DNA of 31,347 nucleotides from Hofstenia miamia (GCA_900660155.1 CABFPE010000050.1:2122981-2154327), one strand, 5' to 3'. Positions 11,029 to 22,890 are shown, counted from the stretch's first letter. Translations and numbers: made by a program. Notes: generated from the letters alone by a model not told the origin.

Positions 11029-11154
11029 AGCAACAAAAGTCCTTGCCCTAAAAAAATATCTAAACACTTTAATCGCTATCACCTATATAACAGACAAAGA
11101 AATCATTTCACTCAAAATGTTGACTTCTCACTTCAATACGATATTCAAAATGTT

Positions 11155-11466
11155 TAAAAGAGCTGCTGAAATAGGTTGCCGGAAGTGACTGTATTTCAAA
11201 CAAAATTTTATCGTTTAACTCTTTCAACGAAGCAAACTGCGTGCTAACGCCATAAACTTTGTCTCTGAGATTGCCTAAAAAACAATCACAGACGGTGAGA
11301 TCCGGTGATCTTGCAGGCCATTCAATTCAATAATACCTCGTCGTTCTATCCATCGTCCAGCCATCTTGTCCAACATTTCCTGAGCACCCATAAAATAATA
11401 GGCCAGAGCACCATCCTGTTGAAACCACATATTCCGAATCAACTCACGGAAGAAGAAGGGTATCAC
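11155..11466 (-). pseudogene. mariner-like transposase, C-terminal half
   Basis: The minus strand reads MWFQQDGALAYYFMGAQEML (11431 downward) followed by RWIERRG, the signature around the second catalytic Asp in one mariner-like group (WFQQDGAPAH.......W.GRRG). After a frameshift near 11345 the next frame reads EWPARSPDLTVCDCFLGNLR and then DKVYGV and SLKELNDKI, the usual W..RSPDL...D.FLWG.LK.....Y stretch. The PAH of the motif has become LAY, and D.FLWG is D.FLGN, so catalytic residues and frame are both damaged. The first catalytic domain half and the DNA-binding domain are missing. Confidence 0.8.
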
Positions 11467-11487
11467 TGTAGTAGTTTACAATATCGT

Positions 11488-11560
11488 TATTTAGTATTTA
11501 AACAATAACATTTTATTTAGTATTTAAACAACAACATTTTATTTAATATTTAAACAAAAA
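11488..11560. repeat. 26-bp minisatellite, about 2.8 copies
   Basis: Units starting TATTTAGTATTTAAACAA repeat with exact 26-bp spacing at 11488, 11514 and 11540; the last copy is diverged and incomplete. The array sits inside the mariner-like element between its truncated coding part and its right inverted repeat. Confidence 0.85.
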
Positions 11561-11629
11561 TCAATATAGAATTGTTGGTTTTTATTGAGTGCAAGGACTT
11601 TTGGGACACCCGGTACACATAGAAAAAAC

Positions 11630-11990
11630 AGAATTAGTAGGCTTCACCAAACTTCCTCGATTTAAGATATCAAAAAGCTCACTGGTTCCCACACTTCCTA
11701 CATCACGAGAACATTGAGAACAACAGAATTCACATTTCTTCAATGCCTTTATAATGTTCATTGCGTTCATAGAACATGTGGAGTGCAGCAATTGTTTCAG
11801 TAGAGAGTACAGGAATGACCGGAAGAACCTGTTGGGCTCCAATAGAAGAAGGATAAACACTTTTTCGATTCAAATCTTTTGGGTTCGGAAATTTGAATTT
11901 GAGACGTGAAATCCAATTTGCATTAACACTTTTTAAAATATGTACAAACTCAAAGAAAAAATTAGTGAAACTTCGGCACTCACACATTCT
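11630..11990 (-). pseudogene. Unidentified ORF remnant, possibly a transposase tail
   Basis: Two overlapping minus-strand frames (11987-11730 and 11860-11582) are open. The second has CEFCCSQCSRDVG followed by LFDILNRGSLVKPTN. A CxxC pair followed by a L..NRG.L..P box is seen near the C-terminus of some P-element/THAP-type transposases, but the match is weak and the frames overlap. The end of the second frame runs into the mariner-like inverted repeat, suggesting the mariner copy inserted into it. It could equally be chance reading frames. Confidence 0.25.
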
Positions 11991-11999
11991 TCAGATATT

Positions 12000-14040
12000 T
12001 GCCGTTTTCTGGAAATGTTTAAGACGAGATTTCGATTTATCTGATGGTTATAAAACAACTATGTATACTTCGCTAGTCATTTGATGCAGTTCACGGATTA
12101 TTTCTATGGTAAATTCTGTTAGTTAATAACCAGACAACTGATTTGAATGTATTAATGAAATAGCATCTGCATATTAATAGAGTTAGGGCATGTAATGTTT
12201 AGCTTATCTTCCAAGAGATTTATTGGTAGAATTTGCACTTCAACAATTTCATTTTGAACCTTATTTATGTACTCTTGTCCTCTTCAGATTTCTTACGTTT
12301 TCACTTCGTACTTTTTAATATATGACATAATGCATTTATTAATAATGATAGGAATAATAATTTGCCCAAAAATTCTATTTAATTATACAATATTATATTC
12401 AATTCTAAAAGTCAGAACAAAAAGTGAGAATTAAATATTTGGTGTTTCTGTTCCCATTCTTCATTTTGAATTTTGTTCTACAGAAACGGATACAAATCAT
12501 ATTTTTGCTTCACGCAATTTTGAAGCCAGATTTTCATGTGTGCTTGCAAGACTTCTAAGTTGGGGGACCTGTTTATTAATAAATTTTCATATTTTTTGCC
12601 TCTCTCAATATCTTGAATTTATTTTTGGTTCACTTTCGTCCTGTTTATTATGAAGTGTGAATATGGGATTTATGATAGCTACGACATGACTTTCATATCT
12701 TAGGAAACAAATCTTGTTATTATCAATATGTATTTTCAGATTACATACCTTTCTTTTCAGATACACTGTACAATTCGTAGACATCGTTACAAATGTAATA
12801 ACATAATCTACGAATTTTATTTATTTTGATTTGACTTTGCATTGTAATATATGACTAATCATCTCTCTAGAATTCTCTTCATTTTTTTAGAACATTCAAA
12901 GCGAAGCGCTAGCATAGGGAATCAATTGGGTTTTAACCACATCCTGATATTCTTTAATAAAGCTTTTGGTTTGGAATTAATAGCCAACTTTGTTTTCTTC
13001 CTTTCTTTAGTATCCGTTATCATCACTTGGTGCTGAAATGACCACAGTCGCATTTTCGGTTGTTTCAATGAGGAGAATTTTGACCGCCCCCTGTTTTTCA
13101 TTCATAATGTATTTTTTGAACTTGTGGTTGTCCGAAATGAATTCCTCGTCTTTTTGGTTTGAAAATTTCGTATTTCGGAGGCTATTAACGATAATACCGT
13201 TTTAAAGTTTTTGACATATTTACCTTTATTTAATTACACGAAGATTATGCTTACATTATATTTACATTATATTTTTTAATCCAATTGACTTGTCTCTCAT
13301 CAAATGTATAATGCCCAATAAAGTTGTGTTCAAACATCAATTTTTAATCGCTGATTTTTTGCAACATGAACATTTTGACAAGTAATGGATTTTGTGGAAA
13401 CGATTTGGCAATTAGCCGGTGAGGTAGTTGTACTGGGTTTCGTTTTGCTTTCAATGTTACTTTTTTACCAGAGGTGAAGATAAAATCTTCAACAATGAAA
13501 CGTTACTGACCGCTCTTTCAGAATTGTTGCCATTAACTTTATTTGCTGTTCCAATAATTCTCAATATAGACGTTGTTTCTTCTGGCCAAATCAACCAGAA
13601 TCACTTCATTATGAATATCTTTATAATGGCTTCGCCATAGACGGCGCTGCACAGCAAATATGTAATCACTGATTTTACATATACGCTAAAGCAACTAGAA
13701 ATGCGGCCTTTGCTATTCCAAGTTCGTTATTGCACGACTGATGCAAATGGAGAGGTGAATACCTGCAAGACATTTAAACTAATTCTGCAGTTACAATTGC
13801 CCTTATGAAAGAATAGTTTTTTAATAACTGAAGTTTATCTTTTACGGGAAGAGTCTGGTGTTGGCTTACTGGTACTCCTAGAACTCTGCATGTTTTAAAG
13901 TGAGCAGAATCTTTAGATTTAAACGAACAATTATAAAATGTGGCATGAAGCTTTCGTAAATATATTTTAAAATATGCAAATATAATTTATTTAAAAATTC
14001 ATAAAAATAACTATTTTACTATGTTTCTTTATATGGAAAT
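12000..14040. other. AT-rich region without a recognised gene
   Basis: No identifiable protein or RNA gene. One minus-strand frame at about 13200-13025 is open for nearly 60 codons (it contains KGAVKILL-like text, more exactly KQGAVKILLIETTENATVV) and another at about 13920-13790 contains SQHQTLPVKDKLQLLKNYSF. Neither was recognised; they may be further transposon debris. Confidence 0.5.
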
Positions 14041-14071
14041 CGTACCCTCAATTGGTGACCATGTTCGGCTC

Positions 14072-15091
14072 GGTTCCGGTCATCCCCTGACAGGCGACCG
14101 GGATGCTACCCAGGTTACTCTCATGTGGGTTGGGTACCGGCTTTAACCGGTCCTTACGTTATAGACTACCGATTTTTACTGCTCTACCTTGTTTCACTGT
14201 TTTTATCAATACTTTTTTTGACTTGTTGTTTCCGGGCCTTTTTTTCCTTGTCATAATGCATTTATGCAGTTAAAAGCACGTGTACTGAACGCATACGCAA
14301 TTGTGTTATCGCATTAACCCGAAATATCTCATAGTTCATTTAATGGCACAAACCAAAAATCGAGACTAATCACCCAATGCTTTTAATGATGCAAATTTCA
14401 ATATCGTGTTTTGTTTGAATATTGGTAATCATATGTAAATAATTATTCCATGGTAAATTTTAGTAATTAATGGCACTCAGTGATTATTTCCAAATATCGA
14501 TGAGCCTAACTCCCATGGTTATGAGCAAATAAAAATAATCGCGTCAAGGTAAATATTTCTCCAGCAGTAGTTTGTTAAGCGTGACGTTTACTCTAAAAAT
14601 AGTGAATAATAGGGACCTATTGGTATATACCTTCAAAGGCGCAGTGGGCAATGGACATGTTTACTAACAGTTTCTATAAGTCCTAAATCATTGCTATTAC
14701 ACGGTTCATTTGCAATACATAACGGTAAAAGTTTATTGGAGATTTACACTTAAATATGGTGTAACGTGTTATTGTTTAGATACTGAGATCCTTAGAGCTC
14801 TGATTTACAGAATTTATACCACTGAATCCACATTCAATGTTCAATGGCACTATTACGTTATGCACTTGTATTGATTCAAAAACTACTACTTGACCCATGT
14901 TACTGAATTTACATGTGATCTACTAACTTTTTCGCACAACTGTAATTATGGTAATTGTCATGAGCTGTTGCAGCTTGAGAGTTGAGAAACTCCCAGAACG
15001 GTATGATCGGAGACACATCTCAGTGACCGGTTTATAGTGGTGAAGTAAAATTAAGGATGACCGGGTCCGTCCGGTGGTCAGTACCGACCGG
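14072..15091. repeat. Possible inverted-repeat element with GACCGG-rich ends
   Basis: Two GC-richer islands, 14072-14152 and 15025-15091, stand out from the AT-rich surroundings. GACCGG or its complement occurs at 14076, 14096, 14147, 15025, 15059 and 15086. GGTTCCGGTCATCCCC (14072-14087) and the reverse complement of 15053-15068 (GGACCCGGTCATCCTT) agree at 12 of 16 positions, so the islands are partly inverted copies about 1 kb apart. This fits the ends of a non-autonomous DNA transposon, but no target-site duplication was established. The AT-rich interior, 14165-15020, shows no coding sequence. Confidence 0.35.
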
Positions 15092-15109
15092 CTTCCATCT
15101 CTGCATTAG

Positions 15110-16980
15110 GCTTTAGTGTGTTAATGAACTATCGTAATTTGTGGTTTGTCTTAAGTTTAAGGCTCAATCTATTTTTATATTAGTATGTTAATTCTGTTTC
15201 TTATAATAAAACACATCATGCATTGTTTTCTCAAACATTTTCATTAATTTCAATTACATTCCTTTTGCATACACCTTGTTTGTATGAATTACTTAGGCAC
15301 GCTAAGCAGATGGACCTTCAATACTCTATGCAGTAAAAAGATAATAATTGCTAATAATCCCATTTGTATTTTATACTTTTAATATTTATTTTAGCTTAAA
15401 AAAGAAAAGGTTTTGGCTATGCTGCATGGTACCTGAAGTAAATTATTAATTGTGATTTTTCCAAATAATTTTGTAAAAAATTTTAATTTCGTTTGTAGTT
15501 TGAGTAAATTTTTATAATTCTTGCTGTTTCATCTAAATGATTATTGAAATATAGAATATAAATATTCTTTTAATGACAATCAATGCATTTGTAAATTTTA
15601 AATTATTGACCAAAGTTATCTACGCAAACCAATTTCATAAATTTGGGGATATTTTGCATAAATCATATAGTTTGATAAGAACTAATAATCAAATTTGGAA
15701 GTTCACATTAAGATTTTGAAACTAATTATATAGATCAGTAAAGGTTTTTTAAATATTAAGGAAAGTGCCACATCAAAGAAATTTCTTATTTTACAAATAA
15801 TTTCTTCAATAAGTATCAAAGAAGTTTATTTAAGAGTGATTGAAAAATTTTTATATTTAAAGTAATAAAGACAACACTTAAGTTTTGTTCTACTTAGTAT
15901 GTTGTGTTGCAAAAGAAAGTTGATTTGGCCATAAAAAATATCGGACTTCATTACAATTATCTCTTTTAGTCTTAACTTAGTTATCTCCTGCATTTTTCAT
16001 GAACTTCTAAATTATTTAGAATAGTACTCTTCTCACATTTTATTTGTAAATTTTGTTAAAATCTCGCATTCGCTAAAATTTTGGTCATTGCATTGTAGCA
16101 ATGTGGGAGTACCCCATTTTGCTCGCACATACCCATGGGTATGGGCGGGTGCGCATAATTATCGGGTACGGGTACGCTTTTCATTCCACGTAATTTGTAG
16201 GTTAGAACTAAATAATCCAGGCATTTTGTGCAGTTTGAGGTGTTTTCGAAATATTTTTAAAATGCGCATTGCTCATTAAATAATAAAACTGTATAAAATC
16301 TGTAAATACCACTGGATAAGGAATGGGCTCCTCTTCCATTTTATTCTCAAGTCACGCCTAAATGGCATTTAGGGGACAAATACAGAAAACAAAACCGTTG
16401 AAGCTATTTGTTGCTACATGGATATTTGATCTATTTTTATCTGAGCGTTAGGTATGTGTTTGAATGATTTTGCAAAAAAGCTGATTTTGTGTGAAAAAAT
16501 TGCTATTTTTATGTACCTCAAGCCCAGAAATAACCTTTATCATAAACGTTCACCTCGTAACAGGAAAGCACACTTATTCATAGATGTGTCAATATCTGAG
16601 TATCTTCAAATTTCATAGCAGACTTGGAGAAAATTGTTTGAAAATGTGGGCAAAGCTGACAGAATTATAATGGACGTAATGGGCAGTTTATGATGAAATA
16701 AGATTTTTTAAACATACATTATAAATATAATGTTTAAAGACATATAATTATTATGAACCGTGTTCGAAATTATGCTGAAAATTTCTAATTGTTAACAGCA
16801 GTCATGAAAATCATATTCTCTCGTAAGAATAGTATATTATTTTTCATCGGGAGGGTTTGGCATTAAAAAAGCTCTATCCGCACATCACTATTGAATTGAA
16901 AAAGAAACTATATTGTGTGCTAAATTTAACAATATAAATGTTGGTCACAGTACAAAGGTGGGTTTAAAATATACATGCAC
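15110..16980. other. AT-rich region without a recognised gene
   Basis: Nothing coding was recognised. A small GC-rich patch at about 16125-16180 holds repeated GGGTA/TACCC words (CCCATGGGTATGGGCGGG, then CGGGTACGGGTACG), unlike its surroundings; its origin is unknown. Confidence 0.5.
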
Positions 16981-16982
16981 AC

Positions 16983-16986
<4 letters not shown>

Positions 16987-17017
<31 letters not shown>

Positions 17018-17184
17018 NNNNNNNNNNNNNNNNNNNNNNNNNNNNNNNNNNNNNNNNNNNNNNNNNNNNNNNNNNNNNNNNNNNNNNNNNNNNNNNNNNN
17101 NNNNNNNNNNNNNNNNNNNNNNNNNNATATATATATATATATATGTACAAATGTATATATATATATGTACATATGTATATATAT

Positions 17185-17228
<44 letters not shown>

Positions 17229-17243
17229 TATATATATATATAT
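16987..17243. repeat. TA microsatellite containing a 109-base assembly gap
   Basis: Long TA dinucleotide runs flank Ns at 17018-17126. The right side is interrupted by GTACA[AT]ATG and GTACATAT variants. The true length of the microsatellite is unknown because of the gap. Confidence 0.95.
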
Positions 17244-17379
17244 TCAGAATTTACAAAGAAAATTTTAGTTAGTTAAATCACGATGTTTCCATTTGTCTTA
17301 GTACTATAATCAGCGTTAATAAATTTGAAACATCTTATATTCGAACAATTCAGGCCTATGTGATTTATATATAATTGCG

Positions 17380-18660
17380 TTATTTTAGGTACAAGGTTTT
17401 TAGAGACTTGGCTTTCTTAATTTCTGTAGGCAATTCATTCCAAAGACGGATTGAGCTTTTTATAAAAGAACTTTGCATTTGTCTTTTCTTCGATTTTGCA
17501 TGTCTTATATCTAAGGTGCGCTTACTATGAAAATGTGGTTTTAAAATTCGGGAAATTGGTTGAATTGTATGGAGCGTTTTTTGAGAATTCTATAAAGCGT
17601 ATATAAAATGTTTTATATATTGTCATTCTTGGCTTCGAAAAGTTTCCTTTTAATTCATCGTAAGTTGATCGTTTGTTTTCATACTACCTAATGTAATATT
17701 AATTGCCCAATTTGTTTGTATTTTAAATTTTCCGAGATATCGTGTGTCAATTCCTGTATATAATGTGCAACCAAATTTGGATAACTTCAGACTAAGGCAA
17801 AAATAAGTTGAATTTTTTTACTTAGAAGGTGAGAAAAATTACTTATTGCTGTCGAAAATAACCCTTATGTATTTAAAATGAGTAATTTCTTTATTTTCCG
17901 TATTGAAATGTCATCTTTTTTGTAAACCGTGTAATGTTGGCTAGTTTTAATCGGTACGGGGAAAATAGAATATCCAGTACATTCAGAATACCACAGAGGG
18001 GATTAGCAAATAAATCGGCTACAGTTCTTAAGTACCAAACGAGGTTTTTTGATTTGCCACTAGATTTATTTTTCAATTTTGAGACTATTTGTAAAACATC
18101 ATATTTTGTTACATAACGAAAGCTAAATTTTCACCGTAGTTATATTTCTGTTTTCTCCTTTGTAGTTGCCTAGATTTTTAAACACTTTATTAAATATTGT
18201 ACAAATATCTTTAGTATTATTAATTGCTTCGCCATTTATGATGAATTTCTTGTCTGGAATTAAAACCTTTTTTTGGTTAAGCAATGAATTAATAAATAAC
18301 CATTTTTGACTTTTGCTTTCCATTTTTTCAAATTTTGATTTATAGTATTGGTTGTACGAATTTTCAATTTTTAGGTTGCATAAGTTAGTAGCCTTTTTGT
18401 GGTCATCAAAATTCCCCGGGGACTTTTAATTAATATGCATAATCCACTTATCAGTTTTTTGTTTAATCAAAGTTAAGGAATTGAACATTTTTAAGGATTT
18501 TTAATAATGTCTTAATTGTTGTCATAATTGGATTTCGTTTCTTAAAATTGATTTTTCTGCGTAGCATATTTGAAAACCTATTGAATATTCCATTGGGAGT
18601 TAAATCACTACAAACTGAGGCCCAATTCTCATTTCTAAGCTTTTCTTTTAGCAACTGTAT
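17380..18660 (-). pseudogene. CR1/jockey-like non-LTR retrotransposon relic lacking the RT core
   Basis: Minus-strand blocks occur in the correct N-to-C order. 18654-18463 contains KEKLRNENWASVCSD (endonuclease-RT linker; usual L..E.W..V). 18323-18123 contains KSQKWLFINSLLNQKK and DICTIFNKVFKNLG (usual S..W..IN.L....I...FN.YF..IG). 18076-17891 contains RLKLANITRFTKKMTFQYGK (the K..M.F region after the active site), then ITHFKYIRVIFDSNK near 17880-17835. 17790-17650 contains KFGCTLYTGIDTRYLGKFK, and the C-terminus near 17460-17395 reads SSIRLWNELPTEIKKAKSLK (usual LWN.LP). The fingers/palm segment with YADD, expected between 18123 and 18076, is missing, so an internal deletion joined linker and thumb. 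Stops and frameshifts abound. Confidence 0.75.
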
Positions 18661-18689
18661 ATTATCGTCATTTTTCTCTTATTTTTATC

Positions 18690-20480
18690 CATGTTTTAAG
18701 TCAAATTGGAAGGCGAGTTGAATCACAGCATAGAGTTATGATACAATGATGTGAATGAAGAAGATCTGAGGAAATGTATTTATAATTTAAAACATGTTTA
18801 GAGATGAAGAAATAATCATGCTATTTATTTATTTATTAAAGTTAGGGCTTTGTACAATAAATAGAAAAAGTGCTGTTAACTACTAATTTTCGTTATTTCT
18901 TTTTCTTTGTAATTCTAGAATTTTCCAATTGGAATCCAATCGAATTCCAATCTAAATTTGAGTTTGCTAATCTAAATTTTCTTTGCAACATACATTACAT
19001 GTTTTTTTCCGATTAAAGAATATATATTTTAGGTCATTACAAATGTCGTAAAATAACATTCTCAAGTTTATTTATAAATTCTTCACTGTATTTCAAAAAA
19101 ATATTTTTAGAACGCCCTTTTTTACAAAAACTTGAGTTATCCAGAAACATTAATGCAAATGTCCAATAAAATGAGCAGAGAAACTATATTAGAAGTAGTA
19201 CGGCGAACACTTCTCCTGAGTAATCGATAGACAACACAATATTCTTTGATTCATCGAAATACTTCGGCACCAAAGTATTTGTATTTACCATCAAACATTT
19301 CTTTTTTTGTGTATTTTTTGAAGTATAATGTACAGATTTTCTGTATGTAATTTAGGAAAATGCATAATTTCAAAGAAAACACAGAAAAATCAGAATTATT
19401 ATTACAGAAAAAATTCATTGGCTTTATTTGTAGAAGTGTTCGACAATGATGCTAAAATACGAGATCTTATAGTCAATCAACATCACTCTCAATAGTAGAA
19501 GTCTCTCTGTTATTTTCCTTACTTGTTTACTTCTAAGTTAATTTGCAGTTCTAAAGTATGACTATCTGTTAATCTTGCAGGAACACTCCCGTGGTTTTGA
19601 ACTCTACGAGTGACAGATTCTTTGAAATCCTGCGAGCAAAAGTTTAATTTTTTTCATACAATACATTTTTGTCTAGGTTTTACACATTTTGAAACTCATC
19701 AAAGTGCATAGAGGCATTTCTTAGAACTGGAACATGTTAGAAAATGCCTTATCACTAAAATTTCAACGTACACAACAAGCCAAAAAAGAATCCAAAGTTG
19801 AGGACTGCTGAATCGCCAAAGATATACCATCTTGACCCTGCCAGAATGTAAGACATGTGCAAGATGCCCTGAAACTTCAGTATGATGAAAATTTGATCTC
19901 CTATCATATCGGAAGAATTCCCCTTACGAAACTTAGATAGTAGCAAGATCTTATCTAACCACACAAGCTTTAAAAACAGTTCCTGAACTAGTGCTTAGTT
20001 CAGCTGGACTAATGATTCCTGCTTGACCCACACAACATCACTTTGCTCATCTGAATGAACTCTTAGTTATTAGAAAATATAGTATGCAATGCAGCATGGG
20101 TAAAAATACAGAAATTCATGTTTTATATTCATGAGTATTCTATTTGAAGTTTTGTAATTTTTGGTGCCGTGTTAGTAGGAAACCAATGGGAGTGGGATCA
20201 ATTCATTGTGCTTTCACAAGAATATTCCTCTTGGTGTTAGTTTAGAGGGATTTTTCAACAAATATTGTGAGATTTCACTCAAAAACGCATAAGCATGACA
20301 GAAAAATATTTGTCTAAGAACCCATTTATTGCGATTAAGGATTTGTAATTAAATTCACATTCCTCTGTGTAAATCACCATCTTTTGTTTTAGCAAGAAAG
20401 TAGAATTCTTCCAGAAAGGAAAGGCTTAGCATAGTTTATTAAGTTTTCGAATATCAAATATCCTAGAACTGCTGAGTAGT
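18690..20480. other. AT-rich region without a recognised gene
   Basis: No recognisable coding sequence, RNA or repeat. A 69-codon minus-strand open frame at 19964-19755 has no identifiable motif. Confidence 0.5.
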
Positions 20481-22525
20481 AAGGTAATGGGGAGAGGAGG
20501 CTACATTGGGACACCCTGAAGTTCTTGTAACACCCCATTACTATTTGCCATGTGGAAATGAAGCAATTCTATTGGTCGCCATCTAGCAACAAAATATTTT
20601 TGACAAAACTTAATTGAACAAATTAATTATTTGACAAAGTTTATATTTTTTATTGTCAGGATTTTGGCAAAGTGATATAATTGTAAACAATAAATGTTTT
20701 GACAAACCTAAAGTGTGAAAATTAATTTTATGGTAAAGTTTTTATTTTTGTTTTCTAGGATTTGGGCAAAGTGATATAATTTATGACAAGAAACGTTTTG
20801 ACAAAACTAAATTGAGCAAATTAATTTTTTGATGAAGTCTTTATTTTTTAAGTACACTGACATATTTGTTTCAGACAATATAGTTATGACATGTTAATTG
20901 TAACAATGTTTTTAATTGTGCAACACTCTGTATTAAGGAAAATAATTCATAGATCCAAACCCCAAATATTTCACACAAAAATGATGTTTTATTTGAATTA
21001 GAGCATGTTTACAATCATGTTAATATTAATCAAAACAAATATGCAAGAGGTGGAAAACAACAATTTAGTTAGCAATTGTGTATAAATTGTAAAAGTGCAC
21101 ATTACACAATGACTCTGAGTGAAGAAGTTCAGCATTGCACAATCATCAAGTTTCCATTTTCATTCTAAAATATGATGGCACTTCCACATTCACCCAGGAG
21201 GTGGCCATCAGAAAAGCGTTAAGCCATTTATTTAAAGTGGCTGGCTTTCCCCAGGAGGCCTATTGTTACCACAGACCTAAACACATAGAAAGTTAGTAAT
21301 AAAATAAAAATTATGCCTGATAATCACAAGTGTACATTGAGGGATTGTAAGCAGCGGGGGTGCAATGTTCAGATGATCTTTTTCAATTTCTTCCCAAATT
21401 GAGGTCTTCACACCTAACAATAGCTAAATAGAGTAAAAGTGTAATATAATGAAATAAATACATATACCTTCTGTAGGCAGCAGAATTTAAAACAATCACC
21501 TGNAAGGTAATGGGGAGAGGAGGCTACATTGGGACACCCTGAAGTTCTTGTAACACCCCATTACTATTTGCCATGTGGAAATGAAGCAATTCTATTGGTC
21601 GCCATCTAGCAACAAAATATTTTTGACAAAACTTAATTGAACAAATTAATTATTTGACAAAGTTTATATTTTTTATTGTCAGGATTTTGGCAAAGTGATA
21701 TAATTGTAAACAATAAATGTTTTGACAAACCTAAAGTGTGAAAATTAATTTTATGGTAAAGTTTTTATTTTTGTTTTCTAGGATTTGGGCAAAGTGATAT
21801 AATTTATGACAAGAAACGTTTTGACAAAACTAAATTGAGCAAATTAATTTTTTGATGAAGTCTTTATTTTTTAAGTACACTGACATATTTGTTTCAGACA
21901 ATATAGTTATGACATGTTAATTGTAACAATGTTTTTAATTGTGCAACACTCTGTATTAAGGAAAATAATTCATAGATCCAAACCCCAAATATTTCACACA
22001 AAAATGATGTTTTATTTGAATTAGAGCATGTTTACAATCATGTTAATATTAATCAAAACAAATATGCAAGAGGTGGAAAACAACAATTTAGTTAGCAATT
22101 GTGTATAAATTGTAAAAGTGCACATTACACAATGACTCTGAGTGAAGAAGTTCAGCATTGCACAATCATCAAGTTTCCATTTTCATTCTAAAATATGATG
22201 GCACTTCCACATTCACCCAGGAGGTGGCCATCAGAAAAGCGTTAAGCCATTTATTTAAAGTGGCTGGCTTTCCCCAGGAGGCCTATTGTTACCACAGACC
22301 TAAACACATAGAAAGTTAGTAATAAAATAAAAATTATGCCTGATAATCACAAGTGTACATTGAGGGATTGTAAGCAGCGGGGGTGCAATGTTCAGATGAT
22401 CTTTTTCAATTTCTTCCCAAATTGAGGTCTTCACACCTAACAATAGCTAAATAGAGTAAAAGTGTAATATAATGAAATAAATACATATACCTTTTGTAGG
22501 CAGCAGAATTTAAAACAATCACCTG
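20481..22525. repeat. 1022-bp near-identical direct duplication joined by one N
   Basis: 20481-21502 and 21504-22525 correspond base for base at an offset of 1023. By eye the only clear difference is CTTCTG versus CTTTTG (near 21470 and 22493). The copies are separated by a single N at 21503. The outer flanks differ (GAGTAGT before the first, CAAGACATAA after the second). An inverted pair GTAATGGGG...CCCCATTAC sits at the start of each copy. Inside, a minus-strand frame of about 45 codons (21425-21285, with SIWEEIEKDHLNIAPPLL) is open but unrecognised. The seam suggests an assembly duplication; a very recent tandem duplication is the alternative. Confidence 0.95.
20598..20850. repeat. 99-bp tandem repeat, about 2.5 copies, present in both duplicate blocks
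   Basis: TTTTGACAAA recurs at about 20598, 20697 and 20796, exactly 99 bp apart. Shared internal words include GGCAAAGTGATATAATT. The copies are diverged, so this array is older than the 1022-bp duplication. The same array recurs at 21621-21873 in the second block. Confidence 0.85.
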
Positions 22526-22703
22526 CAAGACATAAACAAGAAATGAGTTCAATTTAAATAATCACTCTTTAAAAATAGACATTAAAAGAATACTTGTTCA
22601 GAAATTGAGTTGAAGGCACAAGACAAATTTATTTACAAAGTAAAACAAATACAAGTAAAAGTTTATAGGAAAAAGTATATACAAGTCTACATTCTTTTTT
22701 CTG

Positions 22704-22890
22704 CTATTCACCAAGCATAAGTCTCTTTGGTAGAGGTCCAGGACCAATATTGGAAGCAGGTCTATTTAACTGAAGAGAGGGGGAGCCAACTACACTATAC
22801 ACAGGAGGTGTAATATCTAAAAATATGAATGAATACATAATACTATAATGAATAAGCCTACCTCCATATCCATAAGGCACACTTTGATAT
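22704..22890 (-). CDS. Possible 3'-terminal exons of a small unrecognised gene
   Basis: On the minus strand a terminal exon may run 22816-22704, from an acceptor (CATATTTTTAG) to a TAG stop, reading ITPPVYSVVGSPSLQLNRPA and ending KRLMLGE. A preceding exon ends at 22862 with GTGCCTTATGGATATGGAG before a donor, GTAGGC, giving a 45-bp intron. The phases agree, the joining codon being GAT. The encoded peptide is rich in Pro, Gly, Tyr and Ser. AATAAA lies about 70 bases after the stop (22633-22628). Upstream the frame runs into a TAA microsatellite (22892-22909), so the rest of the gene was not found. Its product is unknown, and a link with the polymerase element next door is only positional. Confidence 0.35.

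Larger units (their letters stand above)
11029..11615 (-). mobile_element. Internally deleted mariner-like (IS630/Tc1/mariner) element
   Basis: Two inverted copies of a terminal sequence bound this stretch. The left has AAAAGTCCTTGC at 11035-11046 and the right has GCAAGGACTTTT at 11591-11602, with similarity spreading on both sides (right end on the minus strand: GGGTGTCCCAAAAG). TA dinucleotides flank both ends, as expected for TA target-site duplication. The insert of about 585 bp is under half the usual 1.3 kb. It keeps only the 3' half of a transposase on the minus strand. It is therefore a deletion derivative that could have been mobilised in trans. Confidence 0.72.

Noticed and set aside
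16913..17272. Open frames of alternating Ile and Tyr around the N gap
   Set aside because: They are translations of the TA microsatellite and of Ns.
21314..21403. Plus-strand MPDNHKCTLRDCKQRGC, which looks slightly like a THAP-type Cys motif
   Set aside because: The frame stops after about 29 codons and lacks the downstream Cys/His and conserved residues of a THAP domain.
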